Assembly: GCA_905250025.1 (NCBI GenBank)
Contig: CAJNOJ010000114.1
Coordinates: 246,775 to 310,774 of the forward strand
Length of the DNA: 64,000 nt
Origin: Adineta ricciae
Taxonomy: Eukaryota; Rotifera; Eurotatoria; Adinetida; Adinetidae
Direction: 5' to 3'
The stretch's first letter is position 1; each line of letters opens with the position of its first letter. The notes under the pieces are model-generated. The model ran no database searches. It worked only from the letters and a program-made list of their open reading frames with translations, and was not told the origin of the DNA. A program made the position numbers and the translations under genes. Below are positions 32,484 through 44,035 of the stretch, piece by piece.

Positions 32484-33093
32484 TGTGTTCACAACGATAA
32501 ACTTTCAACTCCTCTTTCGTCAAACGAAGATATTCAACGCAGTTTTGTTGGTAATTTATATGGTCCAGTGGGTTGGTATGTTCATAATTTAAAATATGAT
32601 TGCATTGATAGATGTCATGTCTATTCACTTCCGTATCAATTCAACGAATTTCTTCATCTGAACAATTCGTTTCCCGGTGGTATGTTTGATAAAGTTAGAT
32701 CGTTGACAATGAATGATACGAGTCCTTTTAAACAAAAATTTTTTCAAATTATTTCTGGAGATTTTCCTTTTCTTAACGAGTTACGTATATGGAATGATCA
32801 GCCAGAAAAAAAACAAACAACATTCATCAATACTCATTATCTTTCGTCATCTGACTCGTCTCAACCTGTTTTGCGCACATTCAGATTATGTTGAACAATT
32901 TCTCGTTGATAAGACCACTGCTCTTCCTTGCTTGTCGTATCTATCCGTCACATATCAATCACTCGTAAAAGTGACAAAAAATTTTACCAATAATTCAACA
33001 CGTGTCACTTGTGTTAAGTTAAAAAGACTTCGTGTAAATGATGATCATTTTGTTCGACCAGATAACTTTGACCAATATTTTCCTTTATGGTAA
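32484..33093 (+). pseudogene. F-box/LRR-like gene, C-terminal remnant (copy B1)
   Basis: Two overlapping frames continue each other: the first encodes GNLYGPVGWYVHNLKYDCID, SLPYQFNEF and KVRSLTMNDTSPF to about 32810. The second continues HLTRLNLFCAHSDYVEQFL, LPCLSYLSVTYQSL and RPDNFDQYFPLW to a TAA at 33091-33093. The shift falls at or near the run of eight A (about 32810). Leucine-rich spacing resembles the bdelloid F-box/LRR family; the F-box itself is not present. The right part is duplicated at 50161-50411. Confidence 0.6.
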
Positions 33094-33794
33094 CTATTGC
33101 TTAATTCTTTCAATAAATTTTTTTTCTGTGAAAAGTAGATTTTTTCATACTAGCGAAAAAAAACTGAAATTTCAAACATTACATGCTTTACTGATTCAGC
33201 CAAAGAAAAAATCAGTTATGGAGAAACGAGAAAGAAATTCCCCCATTGGCCAATGTTAATATCTGAAGTTGTAATACGTTACTAATCAAATGTTCTTCCA
33301 CGAATTGTTCAACTTTTGGTAATTATGAAGTAATTTTATTCCCTTGATGTTGTTTTTGAATATAGTCATTGGGGAAATCATTATTTGGAATATGTTGCTT
33401 TACTCGTATACTTTATTCTTCGTCTTGCTAAGAATATACATATATGATTCTTTAGTATTTTTCCCTTCTTATAAGGACGTGCATCTAAATGTATATGCAC
33501 ACATACAGAACTTCGTTATTCTAGTTACTATTCGTTTCTCTTTCTGTTTTTGTGTCTCTGATTTTCTTCCCTTCTGTATCATTCGATTCATTGAATAAAA
33601 TCAACTGAAGATGAAGAACATCTATGACATCCCACCTAGTTGTTTATTTCGGTTGATTGATATATCGTAAAATCACATATATGTATATACTGACGGTTTT
33701 TGCGTTCGTACAGAACGCTCAAAGAAAAACAAATCCGGATTCTATTGATGTGAGCAAAATCTTCTTTATAGATCAAAAACAAAATAAAAGAAAG
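33094..33794. other. Intergenic region, no gene recognised
   Basis: About 700 bp. It includes the site (33355-33364, TTTTGAATAT) where copy 2 has 271 bp more. No supported coding region. Confidence 0.4.
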
Positions 33795-35488
33795 TTATAT
33801 AGATTTGAAAAGTTCACCAAACGTTTCATTCACGCCTTCACTTTCCATTGCATTGAAAAAAGAACAATTCCTATCCCATACTTCCGTTATAAATCCGCGA
33901 TCGGGCGTTATATGAAAATGTTTCGGTGCATACGGATTATAACTCGGCCACTGAATCAGCGGTCTTCCCGTTGTTGCTATGTTTATCCAATGTGCAATGA
34001 TTCTATTGGAAAATAACCGTGTTGATTGATCCCAAGTGCAATTAAATACTTCTTCGGAATGAAAAGTACTGATAGTGCCGAAGACAAATGGAAGTTCGGC
34101 AGAATGTAGACAAAGTCCTTGTTCGGGAACGATTGGACATTTCGGATAACAGTTTAAATGGTATGAAAAAAATTTATTTTGCGCGAATTGAGGACCGTAT
34201 TTAGAATAGAAGGCATCGAATATTCGGCGAATATCACAGTCGAATAATTTATCCGTGGCGATGACATTCACGATGTGGCAACAACGACTTACATTTGCTG
34301 TTCGATTTGCTGAACAATTCTCTAGTTGATAGTATTCAACAATTGACGGAATCCATTTTCGGTTCACCGATTGACTGATCAATCCAACTGCTTCGGTATA
34401 ATTCATATCCGGATATTGTAAGCACAATGTTAAATCATAATCATTATTACCCATGATAAGACTGATGTTATTGTATTGGCCATTTTGAATTGCTAAAGGT
34501 GGATAGAGAGGGAAAAAGTATCTGTCGATAATTGGTTTTGTATAGTAGTCGCCATAGATTTGAAACAAATCTTCAATCGAAGCGTTCCGTATGCAAGAAA
34601 GCAGCTTTTGTTTATCTTCGCTAGTACAGTTCAAGTTTCGAACAATATAGCTAGAGACGTTGAGAGCAGATGTGATGTTATAGTAAGATAAATAAGTTCC
34701 TGGTGAATCTAAACCTGATTGACTTACTGCCGTTCGATAGAGACCAGCCGATCCTTTCAATGCACCAAGATCGGTCACAGATAAGCCACCAGCACTTTGT
34801 CCGAACAACGAAACGTTATCTTCATCGCCACCATAATCACGAATGTTTCTTTTGATCCAGCGCAACGCAGATAACATGTCCAAATACATATAGTTACCTG
34901 CTGTTGGCCATTGAGGATCTTCATCGACTAATTCGGTCAGAAACATATCCGCTAACACGCCCAATCGATAATTAATCGTAACGATAATCACTGGTTGATC
35001 TGGTGGCGAATGAGCAATCATATTGGTGCCATTGTAGATCAACGGAATACTTTGAGACGAACATCCGATTTTATGTGCACCGCCATGGATCCAAACAAAC
35101 ACAGGCAATAGAGAGTGATTGGAAGGAATGATAGGTTTGTAGATATTCAAATAGAGACATTGCTCGTTTTGTTCAGGAATAGAAGTATTCGTTTTAGGTT
35201 GTGGACAACACGGGCCAAATGATGTCGCATGAAATGAACCGTTCGGAAATTTTTCTGATGCAAGATCGATTGGCGGTTTCCATCGAATAACTTTTGCGTA
35301 CTGAATTCTAGTGAGAGGAAAGTATCAGTATTACATATCAAGAGATTATCATACCCGAGATATTCAATCGAACTCTGCGTTTGTCGCCCGTAGACTATGC
35401 CTTGTTGAGTTCGAAGTCCGACATGTACACAAGTGATTGTCGTCACGAGACAAAATAGTAGAACTTCTAAAGCCCAATAGCACCTCAT
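33795..35488 (-). CDS. Secreted type-B carboxylesterase (cholinesterase-like), copy B1
   Basis: Minus strand, two exons (35488-35355, 35307-33795) around a 47-bp intron, 548 residues. The start MRCYWALEVLLFCLVTT is a signal peptide; an upstream GTG-initiated extension is not credible. Family signs in order: YLGIQYAKV...WKPP across the splice, the oxyanion-hole region WIHGGAHKIGCSS, the nucleophile elbow FGQSAGG, and the histidine block GLCLHSAELPFVFG. In the position of the usual catalytic Glu (GxxxxEG) the sequence is MGNNDYDLT, so an Asp may take that role. Many NxT/NxS sites and paired cysteines fit secretion. It hydrolyses esters; the substrate is unknown. Confidence 0.88.
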
Positions 35489-35892
35489 CGAATATGTTCG
35501 CCTTATAGAGACTAGTAAACCTACAAAGTGTCTTATCTGACATCGTTCGTTCTGTTCGTATAAGTTATCTTTCTTGGTCAACAGTGACACAATAAGAAAA
35601 TGACACTGTCATGTTTACATCTCGTATTTCAATTTGTTTATTAACCATCGTCTCACATTCGAAAGTGGAATTTATCACGAAAATCATTAAACCCTATCGC
35701 TCTGTTACCTCATACAAACAGATTCAGTCACCTATGACTTTCAATTTCACGTAGGAAAATATTGCCGATGGTCTATCAATAACAATGCGTGCAACAAGTG
35801 TAAATTTTTACAATTCAGCCAAATCAATCATCTGTTCATTGTCTATGTTTGAAATCATATTTTATTCAAAAATATAAAACAAAACAATATTT

Positions 35893-37508
35893 TTATCTTA
35901 AAATACGACGATCGATGCCAGTCATATATAAGATACTATCGTATAGCAGAATACCATCGACTAGACATATCTGTGGTCCTTGAGATGAATTACGTCCTAA
36001 TTGGCAATAAGCAACTAAGATATCACCAGGTCGTAGGTAGATCGCCCAAGGAAACAACGTTTGTCGTGGTTGTGGATTCTGTCGAAAGACTTTCACTTGT
36101 TCATCCTCGTTCTCCGATTGAATCTTATGTTGATACGATACTAAAGAAAGTACAACATTAAGTCGATCAGAGTCTAACGATTCAGCAGTAGTTGATGGAT
36201 TTTGTTTTTTAGTTTTTCGTTCAACTGTAGAATCAAAGGAAGCAATTGCTTGAAGATGCTGTTGGTATTCAACGTAAGTCCACATATGATCAGCAGATTT
36301 CAACTTCCCAGGAGATGCGTTCATTCGTTCTTCATTAATATCTGACTTAGATGAAACACGATCAGAAGATCGTAGAATAGCTTCGAGTTGGTCCGATGGT
36401 ACAGCACATGTGTTTAATTCATAGAAAATTGTATGTTTACATCGTCGCACAGCTCCAATGGTTCCGACAACTAAGATAGGTTTTTGAAACCATGCTGTCG
36501 ATGTTGGACTACACGTTTTTATGAATGAAGATAATTCTTTTGGTGACCACACTGATGTTGCCCATGGCCACGAATCCAAATCGGCTACAAATCAATCTCA
36601 TATTTCTTGGAGCAAATCTTATTTTTCCTACCTGATACTTGATGATTGTCATTCATATCGAATGCTTTAATACCTTGATGAAAGATGTGCGGCCACATAT
36701 CAATTGCTCGTTGTTTCACTCCATGACGGGTAGACAGAATACTTTCCATCTGTTTCAGATCTAAACCCCATACATTTTTTTCTGGCAACACGATTTCATT
36801 CGATGTTATCGATGGCGTATTCACACGACAACCTTCTGGAAAATACCATACATTCATTTGGTTCTTGGTACTTAATAAATTCGAATCTTTGTACTGTTGG
36901 TGAGGTGACTTTCCCAGCCATTCTTGTTGGTATGGTCCCCATTTGCAACATGGACATGTGACAATACCAACGATGCCTTCTGACGCATCAATCGCTGCTA
37001 TTGCGTCATCCAGAGTGACATGTGCATGCATCATAACGACAATAGCTTGTCGACAGAGAATAGAAACTGATTGAATCTTTGCACGTGCCATTCGTAAACC
37101 TTCCGTCGCTTTCCATTCATTGCAATGATCGATTGTCGTTAAACTTCGTCGATTAAGAAATGCCATGTCAGTATACGAATCGTACTGAAGTATCGGATCG
37201 ATACTGAAACATTGCCATAAACCTTTGGTTAAATATGCACACAGACCAGCAGTTCGAGGGGTCATACCATCACCAACAACAATAATTGCATTTCGACGAC
37301 CAGTTGTAGAGGACGTCGATGATAAGTTAGGTAGAATATGTCGTCGAATGGCACTCCAAATCGCAAAAGATTCTGTAACTTCTTTCGCATTTGGAAAGAT
37401 TCCCATGGAAATTAGATCTGGAGCACATCTTAATCGTAAAAACTCGTCCAAATAATCTAAATGGTATGTAGTAGACGATTCATTGTGTGGAGATTCACTT
37501 TCAGCCAT
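35893..37508 (-). CDS. Unrecognised Rossmann-like protein, copy B1
   Basis: Minus strand, two exons (37508-36632, 36584-35893) joined in frame over a 47-bp intron, 522 residues. The N-terminal half has NAIIVVGDGMTPRTAGL followed by WQCFSIDPI, a glycine-rich turn and acidic residue that look like a nucleotide or SAM-binding Rossmann fold, and TCPCCKWGP with a Cys cluster. The second half contains ILVVGTIGAVRRCKHTIFYE, a low-complexity linker and a C-terminal beta-rich stretch (WAIYLRPGDILVAYCQLG). No signal peptide. I do not recognise a named family. It lies 404 bp beyond the esterase in the same direction and is divergent from the amine oxidase. The whole protein is conserved in copy 2, so it is probably functional. 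Confidence 0.75.
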
Positions 37509-38507
37509 TGCATGTGTATATCAAGACTTGATTTAAAGAGAAAAAGAAACGTGTCCGATAGAAGCCGTTAAAAGAAAGGAAAGAAAAAGAAAAACGATGT
37601 TTTTTTTCGTTCTTCTCCTCCACGTTGTATTTCTGATGTCTAATAACATGATGAAGGAATGAAAGTGACTTCTGATAGATATAGTAGCTGGTATCAGACT
37701 ATCATGTAACTCTCGAGGATTTACCACATAAAAATTCGTGTCAACGACTGAATATCATACTTTTATGATAAGCAAACAAATTGAATTATTTTTAGTTTTA
37801 ATTTTGAATTTGAGAGTGATTTACTATTTCACGAATAAAATTCATTTGACTCTCAGTGGTGGTGATATAATTAACATAGATTCATCTCAATCAGTTTTTA
37901 AAACGATTATTCATTGTGATTGTTGACAATCAATAACGTGTGCAGCGAATTGCCATAGTGGATTTCGAAGCTAATTGATTGATGCATTTCATTTCATATC
38001 ACTTGATGTTTGTCATATTTACGAGAAAAACACTCTCCTCGTAGTTCGAAGTATTACATTTACATGCAAAAAATTTGATTAGCGAAACAGCTTTCATCAT
38101 TGATACTCTTTCTGGTCAGGAACTTACATTTTGGTTCATTTTACTTTAAATTTCCAACATATTCGTGTTTTATCACATTTAACTGACGAAATGGCACCTG
38201 GACCCTTTAATAGTAGAACAGAATGAATATCGATCGTTTGTGTAATCGTTCCAAACTGTGTTTTGTCGATACTTAGTTGCCAGTATTTTTCTTTCTTGTT
38301 TCGTTAACGATGTTAGTAATAGAATCGAAATCATATACATAGAGTGTTCTCAGTTATATCAAGGCACTAGATGAATGGAGAAGAAACTGTTTTCAAGTAG
38401 GCCGATATCAGTTCGTCGATCCACACGACTTTCATAGACATGTAAACTTCGATAAATAAAGAAAAACAGAGAATCTAAAGGGTGTATATCAGTTTCACAA
38501 GTGAAAG
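37509..38507. promoter_or_regulatory. Divergent intergenic region between the Rossmann-like gene and the amine oxidase
   Basis: About 1 kb separating two genes that point away from each other, so it should hold both promoters. Copy 2 (55100-55893) lacks about 215 bp (37742-37957) but keeps both flanks, which bounds the essential part. No specific factor site was identified. Confidence 0.45.
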
Positions 38508-40598
38508 ATGTCGGTCGAAGTAGGTCAAGGTACGAAGACGATGCGCCATCCGTTAGAACCTCTATCGCTTAGTGAAATTCAACTTGCGATAGACGTTTTG
38601 AAACAGCAAAGTGATAAAGTGACGTCGACAACGCGATTTGTATCGGTGAGTTTGCATGAAGCACCTAAGGAAAAAATCCTTCAACCGTGCAATGAATATG
38701 TTCCACGCGAAGCCGACGTGATTCTTTTCGATAACGGAACGAATTCGTGTTACGAAGCTCGAGTTTCACTTGAAAATCAAGGTCAGCTTATTTCCATTCA
38801 GCATATACCGAACGTTCAACCAACAATGACTATTGATGAACAAGTCGAATGTGAACAAGCCGTACTGAGTTGTGTAGAATTTCAAAAGCTACTTCACGAA
38901 CATTATGCAATCGATGATATTAGCCGAGTTATGGTTGATATATGGTCTGGTGGTTATTATGGACAAGAAGAAGAGCGTACACGTCGTTTAGCACGGCCAT
39001 TATGTTTCCTACGATCGGATTCAACTGATAATGGATACGCACATCCTATCGAAGGTTTGAGACCGGTGGTTGATCTGAATCTAAGTAAAGGGAAAAGGCA
39101 ACATGAAAATAAGAAATCTGGAAAGTTTCTTTCTCTTTTAAGTGGAAGTCATTCGCGTTGAAGTCTACAACAAATTTCCCATTCCTTCGAAAGGTTTCAA
39201 TTATTCATCAGATCGGGTCACGGAAACTCGTGATGATATTAAACCTTTGGAAATTCTTCAGCCCGAAGGTCCAAGTTTTCAAGTCGATGGCTATCAAGTT
39301 TCCTGGCAAAAATGGTCGTTCGTCATCGGTTTTACTATGCGTCAAGGTTTAATTCTTCACCATTTGACCTATGATCATCGTTCGATCTTATATCGAGCTG
39401 CATTGAGTGAAATGGTTGTACCTTACGGCGATCCAGCTGAGCAGCAAGCACGAAAAAATGCTTTCGATTGTGGTGAATATGGCATCGGGTGTTGTACAAA
39501 CAGTCTTGAACTTGGTTGTGACTGTCTTGGCCACATAAAGTATTTCGATGGAAACATGTGTACAAGTCGAGGAGAATTGCTAGTGATTAAAAATGCAGTT
39601 TGTCTTCATGAAGAAGACGCAGGAATATTGTGGAAGCATACCGATCGACGACTAAACAATCCGGAAGTAATTCATACTAGATAATGTATTTTGCGCTTTA
39701 TTTTCTCATTCAGGTACGACGAAGTCGAAGATTAGTTATTTCGAACATCGCCACGATCGAGAATTATGAATACGGATTCTATTGGTAAATATCTATTGAC
39801 AAAACTTCTGCTAGGATTCCTTGTCTTATTACTAGGTATTTATATCAAGATGGTACTATACAATTTGAGGCGAAGTTAACCGGTGTTCTGTCAGTGGGTG
39901 CATTACCACCGGATGCCAAATCTCCCTATGGAACATTAATCGCTCCCCAATTGTATGCGCCGTATCATCAGCACTTTTTTAATATGCGTTTAGATTTGGC
40001 CATTGATGGTATCAATAACACTGCCTATATGATCGACGTGGAAGCCGACCCTGACGATGCCGATTATAATAAATTTCACAATGCATTTCACCTGAAGAAA
40101 ACTCGACTGGAAACAGAAAAACAAGCTCGAAATAATCTATGTTTGGAGACATGTCGTTCATGGAAATTTGAAAACGGGTTGGTTCGAAATGCCATTGGTG
40201 AACCGACTGGTTATAAGCTCCATCCTGGGGAAAATTCTGTTCCGTTTGCTTCATCGAAAGCTTGGTGGCGTCGACGTGCGAGTTTTGTTAATTATCATGT
40301 ATGGATTACACCATTCAATGAAAAGGAAATGTTCGGCGGAGGAGATTATCCGAATCAAAGTCAAGAGGACCACGGTTTATTGAAATATACAGAACAAAAC
40401 CGATCGATTGTTAATCGAGATATTGTCCTTTGGTATACATTGGGTATAACACATATTCCTCGACAAGAAGATTTTCCTGTCATGCCTGTTGCTACAGCAG
40501 GATTTTCCCTCAAGCCCAACGGATTCTTTGATTTGAATCCAGCAAATGACATTCCGAGAGCGAAGAAAATAACCAATGGACATTGTTGCAAAGACTGA
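38508..40598 (+). CDS. Copper amine oxidase, complete (copy B1)
   Basis: Four exons (38508-39084, 39143-39666, 39714-39784, 39836-40598; introns 58, 47, 51 bp) join in frame to 644 residues. It oxidises primary amines to aldehydes with release of peroxide and ammonia. All key sites are visible: the topaquinone precursor in NYEYGFYW (exon 3), the catalytic-base region FDCGEYGIG, the HQHFF copper ligands and the third histidine in [13 protein letters not shown], plus MVVPYGDP. The N-terminus [15 protein letters not shown] resembles bacterial and fungal enzymes, and there is no signal peptide or membrane anchor, unlike vertebrate-type amine oxidases. It may be intracellular. AATAAA at about 40625. 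Confidence 0.92.
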
Positions 40599-40670
40599 AA
40601 TTAAAAGCTTCTTTTTATTTTATCAATAAAAAAGTGTTTCTTCTAGACTACATAGAATGTAAATCTTTGT

Positions 40671-41144
40671 TTATGCATAATTAATAAGAACAAGTATTGG
40701 CAGAATAAGAATCGCTATTATTTGCCGACAGCTAGATGCCGACGATGCATATCGATTGAGAAAGTTGATATTTTGTGAGGTGTCTTTCGTTGTTGGACTG
40801 CACAAACTCACACTCGGATTGTCAGATTCTCCATACGTCCAAACTTGCCACTTTTCACCAACACGCATCGACACACCACAAGATGCGGAATCGAGCGCTG
40901 TTTTGGCGATCAGACGACGGTCAGATGGTATCACGCCTTTGAATACCTTCTCTACTTGGAACGTAATTCGATGTTCAAGTTGCTCCTGAACGAACTCGAT
41001 ATGAGTAACAGTGCCGATAAATACATGTGTTGCTTCAGCCAAATATTTTTGCAACGAAATTTCAGCAAAACAACTACAACCATCGACGGATGCAATAAAA
41101 CTCTGCGAAAATAGAATGAAAATAAAAAGAATGTGTCGTGGCAT
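40671..41144 (-). CDS. Small netrin-like (NTR/TIMP-like) secreted or GPI-anchored protein, copy B1
   Basis: 157 residues on the minus strand, convergent with the amine oxidase with only 72 bp between the stops. A signal peptide (MPRHILFIFILFSQSFIASV) is followed by CSCF, the start typical of TIMP/netrin modules in which the mature protein begins with cysteine. It continues with VFIGTVTHIEF, ITFQVEKVFKGV and SASCGVSMRVGEKWQVW, the beta-strand pattern of an NTR domain. A hydrophobic C-terminus (IIAILILPILVLINYA) after a short Ser-rich stretch suggests GPI attachment. Possible metalloproteinase-inhibitor or extracellular binding role; the C-terminal TIMP subdomain is missing. Confidence 0.75.
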   Translation of the reverse strand: MPRHILFIFILFSQSFIASVDGCSCFAEISLQKYLAEATHVFIGTVTHIEFVQEQLEHRITFQVEKVFKGVIPSDRRLIAKTALDSASCGVSMRVGEKWQVWTYGESDNPSVSLCSPTTKDTSQNINFLNRYASSASSCRQIIAILILPILVLINYA

Positions 41145-41894
41145 CTTTATCGATAAGATTTTGCTTCTTCTATATATACGTTTTATTTATCTGCTACATG
41201 TGTTGATAGGTTTGATTTTCTGTAGTGTAGATATCGTCGTCAACATTAGTTAGTTTGTTTCTTTATCTATCAGAAGAATAAGCGTACGTGCGGGAGATTT
41301 AATACACACATAGTTACTTGCCGTAAGTCATGTGCTGCTGCTTCAAAGAAAACAAAATATTGTTATGCCTATACAAATGCAAAACAGTTTTTATTATTCA
41401 ACTTCGAAAATTCTCGAGAGCTCCCGGTGACTACTCTGAAGGAGAAGTAAACACAGTCTTCTACGTTGTGTTTCGTTCTGCTTAATACTCCAAACGCACA
41501 TTTTTTTCTTGGTGCAGTTAACAGATCGCTTTTTACACACTATCGTACGAAAAATTATCGCGCGAGAAGGAGCTTTTGATAAACTCAACGAACAATGGAT
41601 ACACACGATAGTACTGTGTATGTGTGTATAACAAAACGTGAGAGACGTTCTTATCTAGTCTTCTAATAACAGCGAGAAAAGAAAGATATTATGTTGCATT
41701 GGTAAGTGCATAGTGTAATGAGATGCCGATATAATCACGTACAGTATAGGACAGAATTGTGCAAAAAGGGAGAAATTCGAGATTTTTTTCTTTTTTTTGT
41801 AACGTTTTTGACTCAAGTAAGGTAGATTTTCGATATTATTTAGCGTCGCAGTCTCGCATATTTTCAGAGAGTATTTTGACAACTGACAAACATC
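41145..41894. other. Intergenic region, no gene recognised
   Basis: About 750 bp, matched by 58530-59273 in copy 2. The frames here are not supported. Confidence 0.4.
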
Positions 41895-42696
41895 ATGGAT
41901 CAAAACTGTACGGATGATGAACACACATATGAAAGACTTTATTATAATACGATTCCTTCAGTCCGTTTGAGCAGCGTATCTGAGAGTGAACCAAGATCAT
42001 CTCTACTGCCTAAAGAAGAGATCGTTCCGGAGCGTACAAGTCATATCTCTATCAATGAGCAAAGATCTTATCTGCTGCCCGTACCTGAGAAACCCGATCT
42101 TATTAAAGAATTACCGCGCCCACAGAGTCCAGTTCCATCCAAATGTATAACGAAAAAAACAATATTATATATAGCTATCGTAACTCTTGTTATGGTTGTC
42201 ATATCAGCATGTGTCGGCGGCGTTATTGTTTTCAAGGTAGTGCTGAAAAACACGCATAAGTGAGTATTGTTTAGAATTAGAATGTATACCATTGTTTACT
42301 TGTAGGATAACCAATGGCACCCTTATTCTGGGCGATAGCACATACGTAGGTGAAATATTTGACGGACAGGCGCAGGGCTATGGAACTTTGACGAAACTGG
42401 ATGGCCGTCATTATGTAGGCAATTTCAATATTAATAAACTGGATGGGCAAGGAATGTTATTTGTTCGTGATGGCTCGGGATCTGCTAAAAAGGTATACGA
42501 AGGAAATTTTCTGGAAAATAAATTTGATGGTCCAGGAGTATATTATTATCGAGACGGAAGTCGGTATGAAGGTACATGGGAAAACAATCTAAGACATGGA
42601 GATGGAAAAATAGTTTTCGCCGATGGACGTAGTCGTGGAGGACAATGGGCGTATGATAAACTGATTGAAAACGCGAACACAATAAAAACGAAATGA
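41895..42696 (+). CDS. Single-pass membrane protein with MORN repeats, copy B1
   Basis: Two exons (41895-42259, 42306-42696; 46-bp intron) give 251 residues. About 95 polar residues with Pro/Ser-rich stretches precede a transmembrane helix (TILYIAIVTLVMVVISACVG) at about 93-115. The second exon is almost entirely MORN repeats: YVGEIFDGQAQGYGTL, YVGNFNINKLDGQGML, YEGNFLENKFDGPGVYYY and YEGTWENNLRHGDGKIVF. MORN repeats usually bind membranes or partner proteins in the cytosol. The topology here (a C-terminal MORN domain behind a single membrane helix) leaves the side open. Function unknown. Confidence 0.8.
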
Positions 42697-43019
42697 TCAT
42701 TTCACATAGTTTACATTTCTTCATTACTGCCAGCTGAGAAGAAAAAAAAGTAACTCAGGACCTATAGTTCATTTTTAACTTTTTATTTCATATCCTACAT
42801 AAGAGGGATTTTGTTTCCCTAAATATATGACATATTCATTGTAAGAATGTGACAACATTTTGCACGCTAGTCACAATAATCCTAAACGACCTCATTCTGT
42901 TTCCAAACCAAAACGATGGCGAGGTTACAAGATATTTTGACAGTATTATTAAAATCTAGGATTTATTTCATACACTCGGACAGTTTACATTTGTTCATTG
43001 TTCACATGTATAAGAGAAA
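42697..43019. other. Intergenic region, no gene recognised
   Basis: 323 bp after the MORN gene. Copy 2 has about 25 bp more at about 60193. Nothing coding. Confidence 0.4.
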
Positions 43020-43229
43020 TTGAATTTGATCGAAAAGCTCGTTGGAACAACATTCAGTGAATTGTACATTCCATCTGTAAATCTACCTTATGAAATATAT
43101 CAATCAAGGTCAACTATAAAATCCTTCAGTTCCATCGAGTCAAAAGCAACTTTTGCTAAAATAAAGCCATCTGGTATAACAGCAAATCTTGTTCAATTAG
43201 GAACATCGATGGTTACTCGAGGAAAGTAA
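43020..43229 (+). pseudogene. Unidentified decayed coding remnant (copy B1)
   Basis: A 69-codon frame without an ATG, starting LIEKLVGTTFSELYIPSVNL and ending in TAA, conserved in copy 2 (60424-60633). In copy 2 a further coding-like piece (SVDLGEYKFNASVSL) follows in another frame. In copy 1 that part is deleted. Probably an old gene; no family recognised. Confidence 0.35.
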
Positions 43230-43354
43230 CAAATGAAATTCATTTTCTGTCTATATGTAAATAGTTGTACCAATATTCAAAATAAAAAATAGAGGGTGCG
43301 GTTCAAAAAAGAAACAAGTTCAAATGCATTGAATTTTATTATTGATTAGCCGCC

Positions 43355-43531
43355 TTACAATGGTTCTTGCTCAATTGATCCTGAAATCAAAGGTCTATTC
43401 TTTATAATTAGATGGGAAAAATGATTGATTGCTATCAAATTTTCAAGTTCGATGTTACCAACTGAAGAACTTAATTCAATCATTCGTATATGCTTTCTAA
43501 GTTTTAGCTCTTTATTCTTATACTTGACATT
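43355..43531 (-). CDS. Possible terminal exon of an unidentified gene (copy B1)
   Basis: Minus-strand frame of about 58 codons from a CAG acceptor-like site to TAA, reading NVKYKNKELKLRKHIRMIEL then ENLIAINHFSHLIIKNRPLI and ending EQEPL. Copy 2 (61268-61447) keeps the frame, with substitutions and one 3-bp indel, which suggests coding constraint. Upstream exons could not be assembled; the region further up contains stops in all frames. Confidence 0.4.
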   Translation of the reverse strand, partial: NVKYKNKELKLRKHIRMIELSSSVGNIELENLIAINHFSHLIIKNRPLISGSIEQEPL

Positions 43532-44035
43532 CTGATTGCAGATGCAGATCTTTCGATATCACTATTGGGAAGTGAAAAATCTCGATCTGTAGTTTGACTC
43601 TTTCCAAACTTCTTTCCTTCTCGAACCGATCTCAATATTATTAAATCTGTTAATCATATTTATGTTTCAACTAACAAAATGATGTACAACTATATTTACT
43701 CTAAATTTGGTTTTTTCAAGTATTTTTGCTCCAGTTATAACACTGAAATGGAAACTCGATTCTCTTCACCTTTCAAAAACAGAAAAATATACAAAGTCTT
43801 GTGCAGAGTGAAACTTTTCAAACGGTGACTGGTACATTTAGTGAAGAATTTTCAAGTACTAATTTACAGGAAAGGTTCAAAAACAATTTGTACTCCGTTT
43901 GCTCGAAGAATCCGAAGAAAGTATACATGAAAAGAAGAAAAGCATTTGTCCATTGTAAGAAAGTTCATGACGATTGAATGTTTTCCTCATTTTTCGTTTA
44001 AAAAAAACAATTGATCCGAGTATAAATGTTTTTCT

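Noticed and set aside
35489-35590. 34-residue N-terminal extension of the carboxylesterase
   Set aside because: It starts with GTG, and it would bury the signal peptide that begins at the ATG at 35488.
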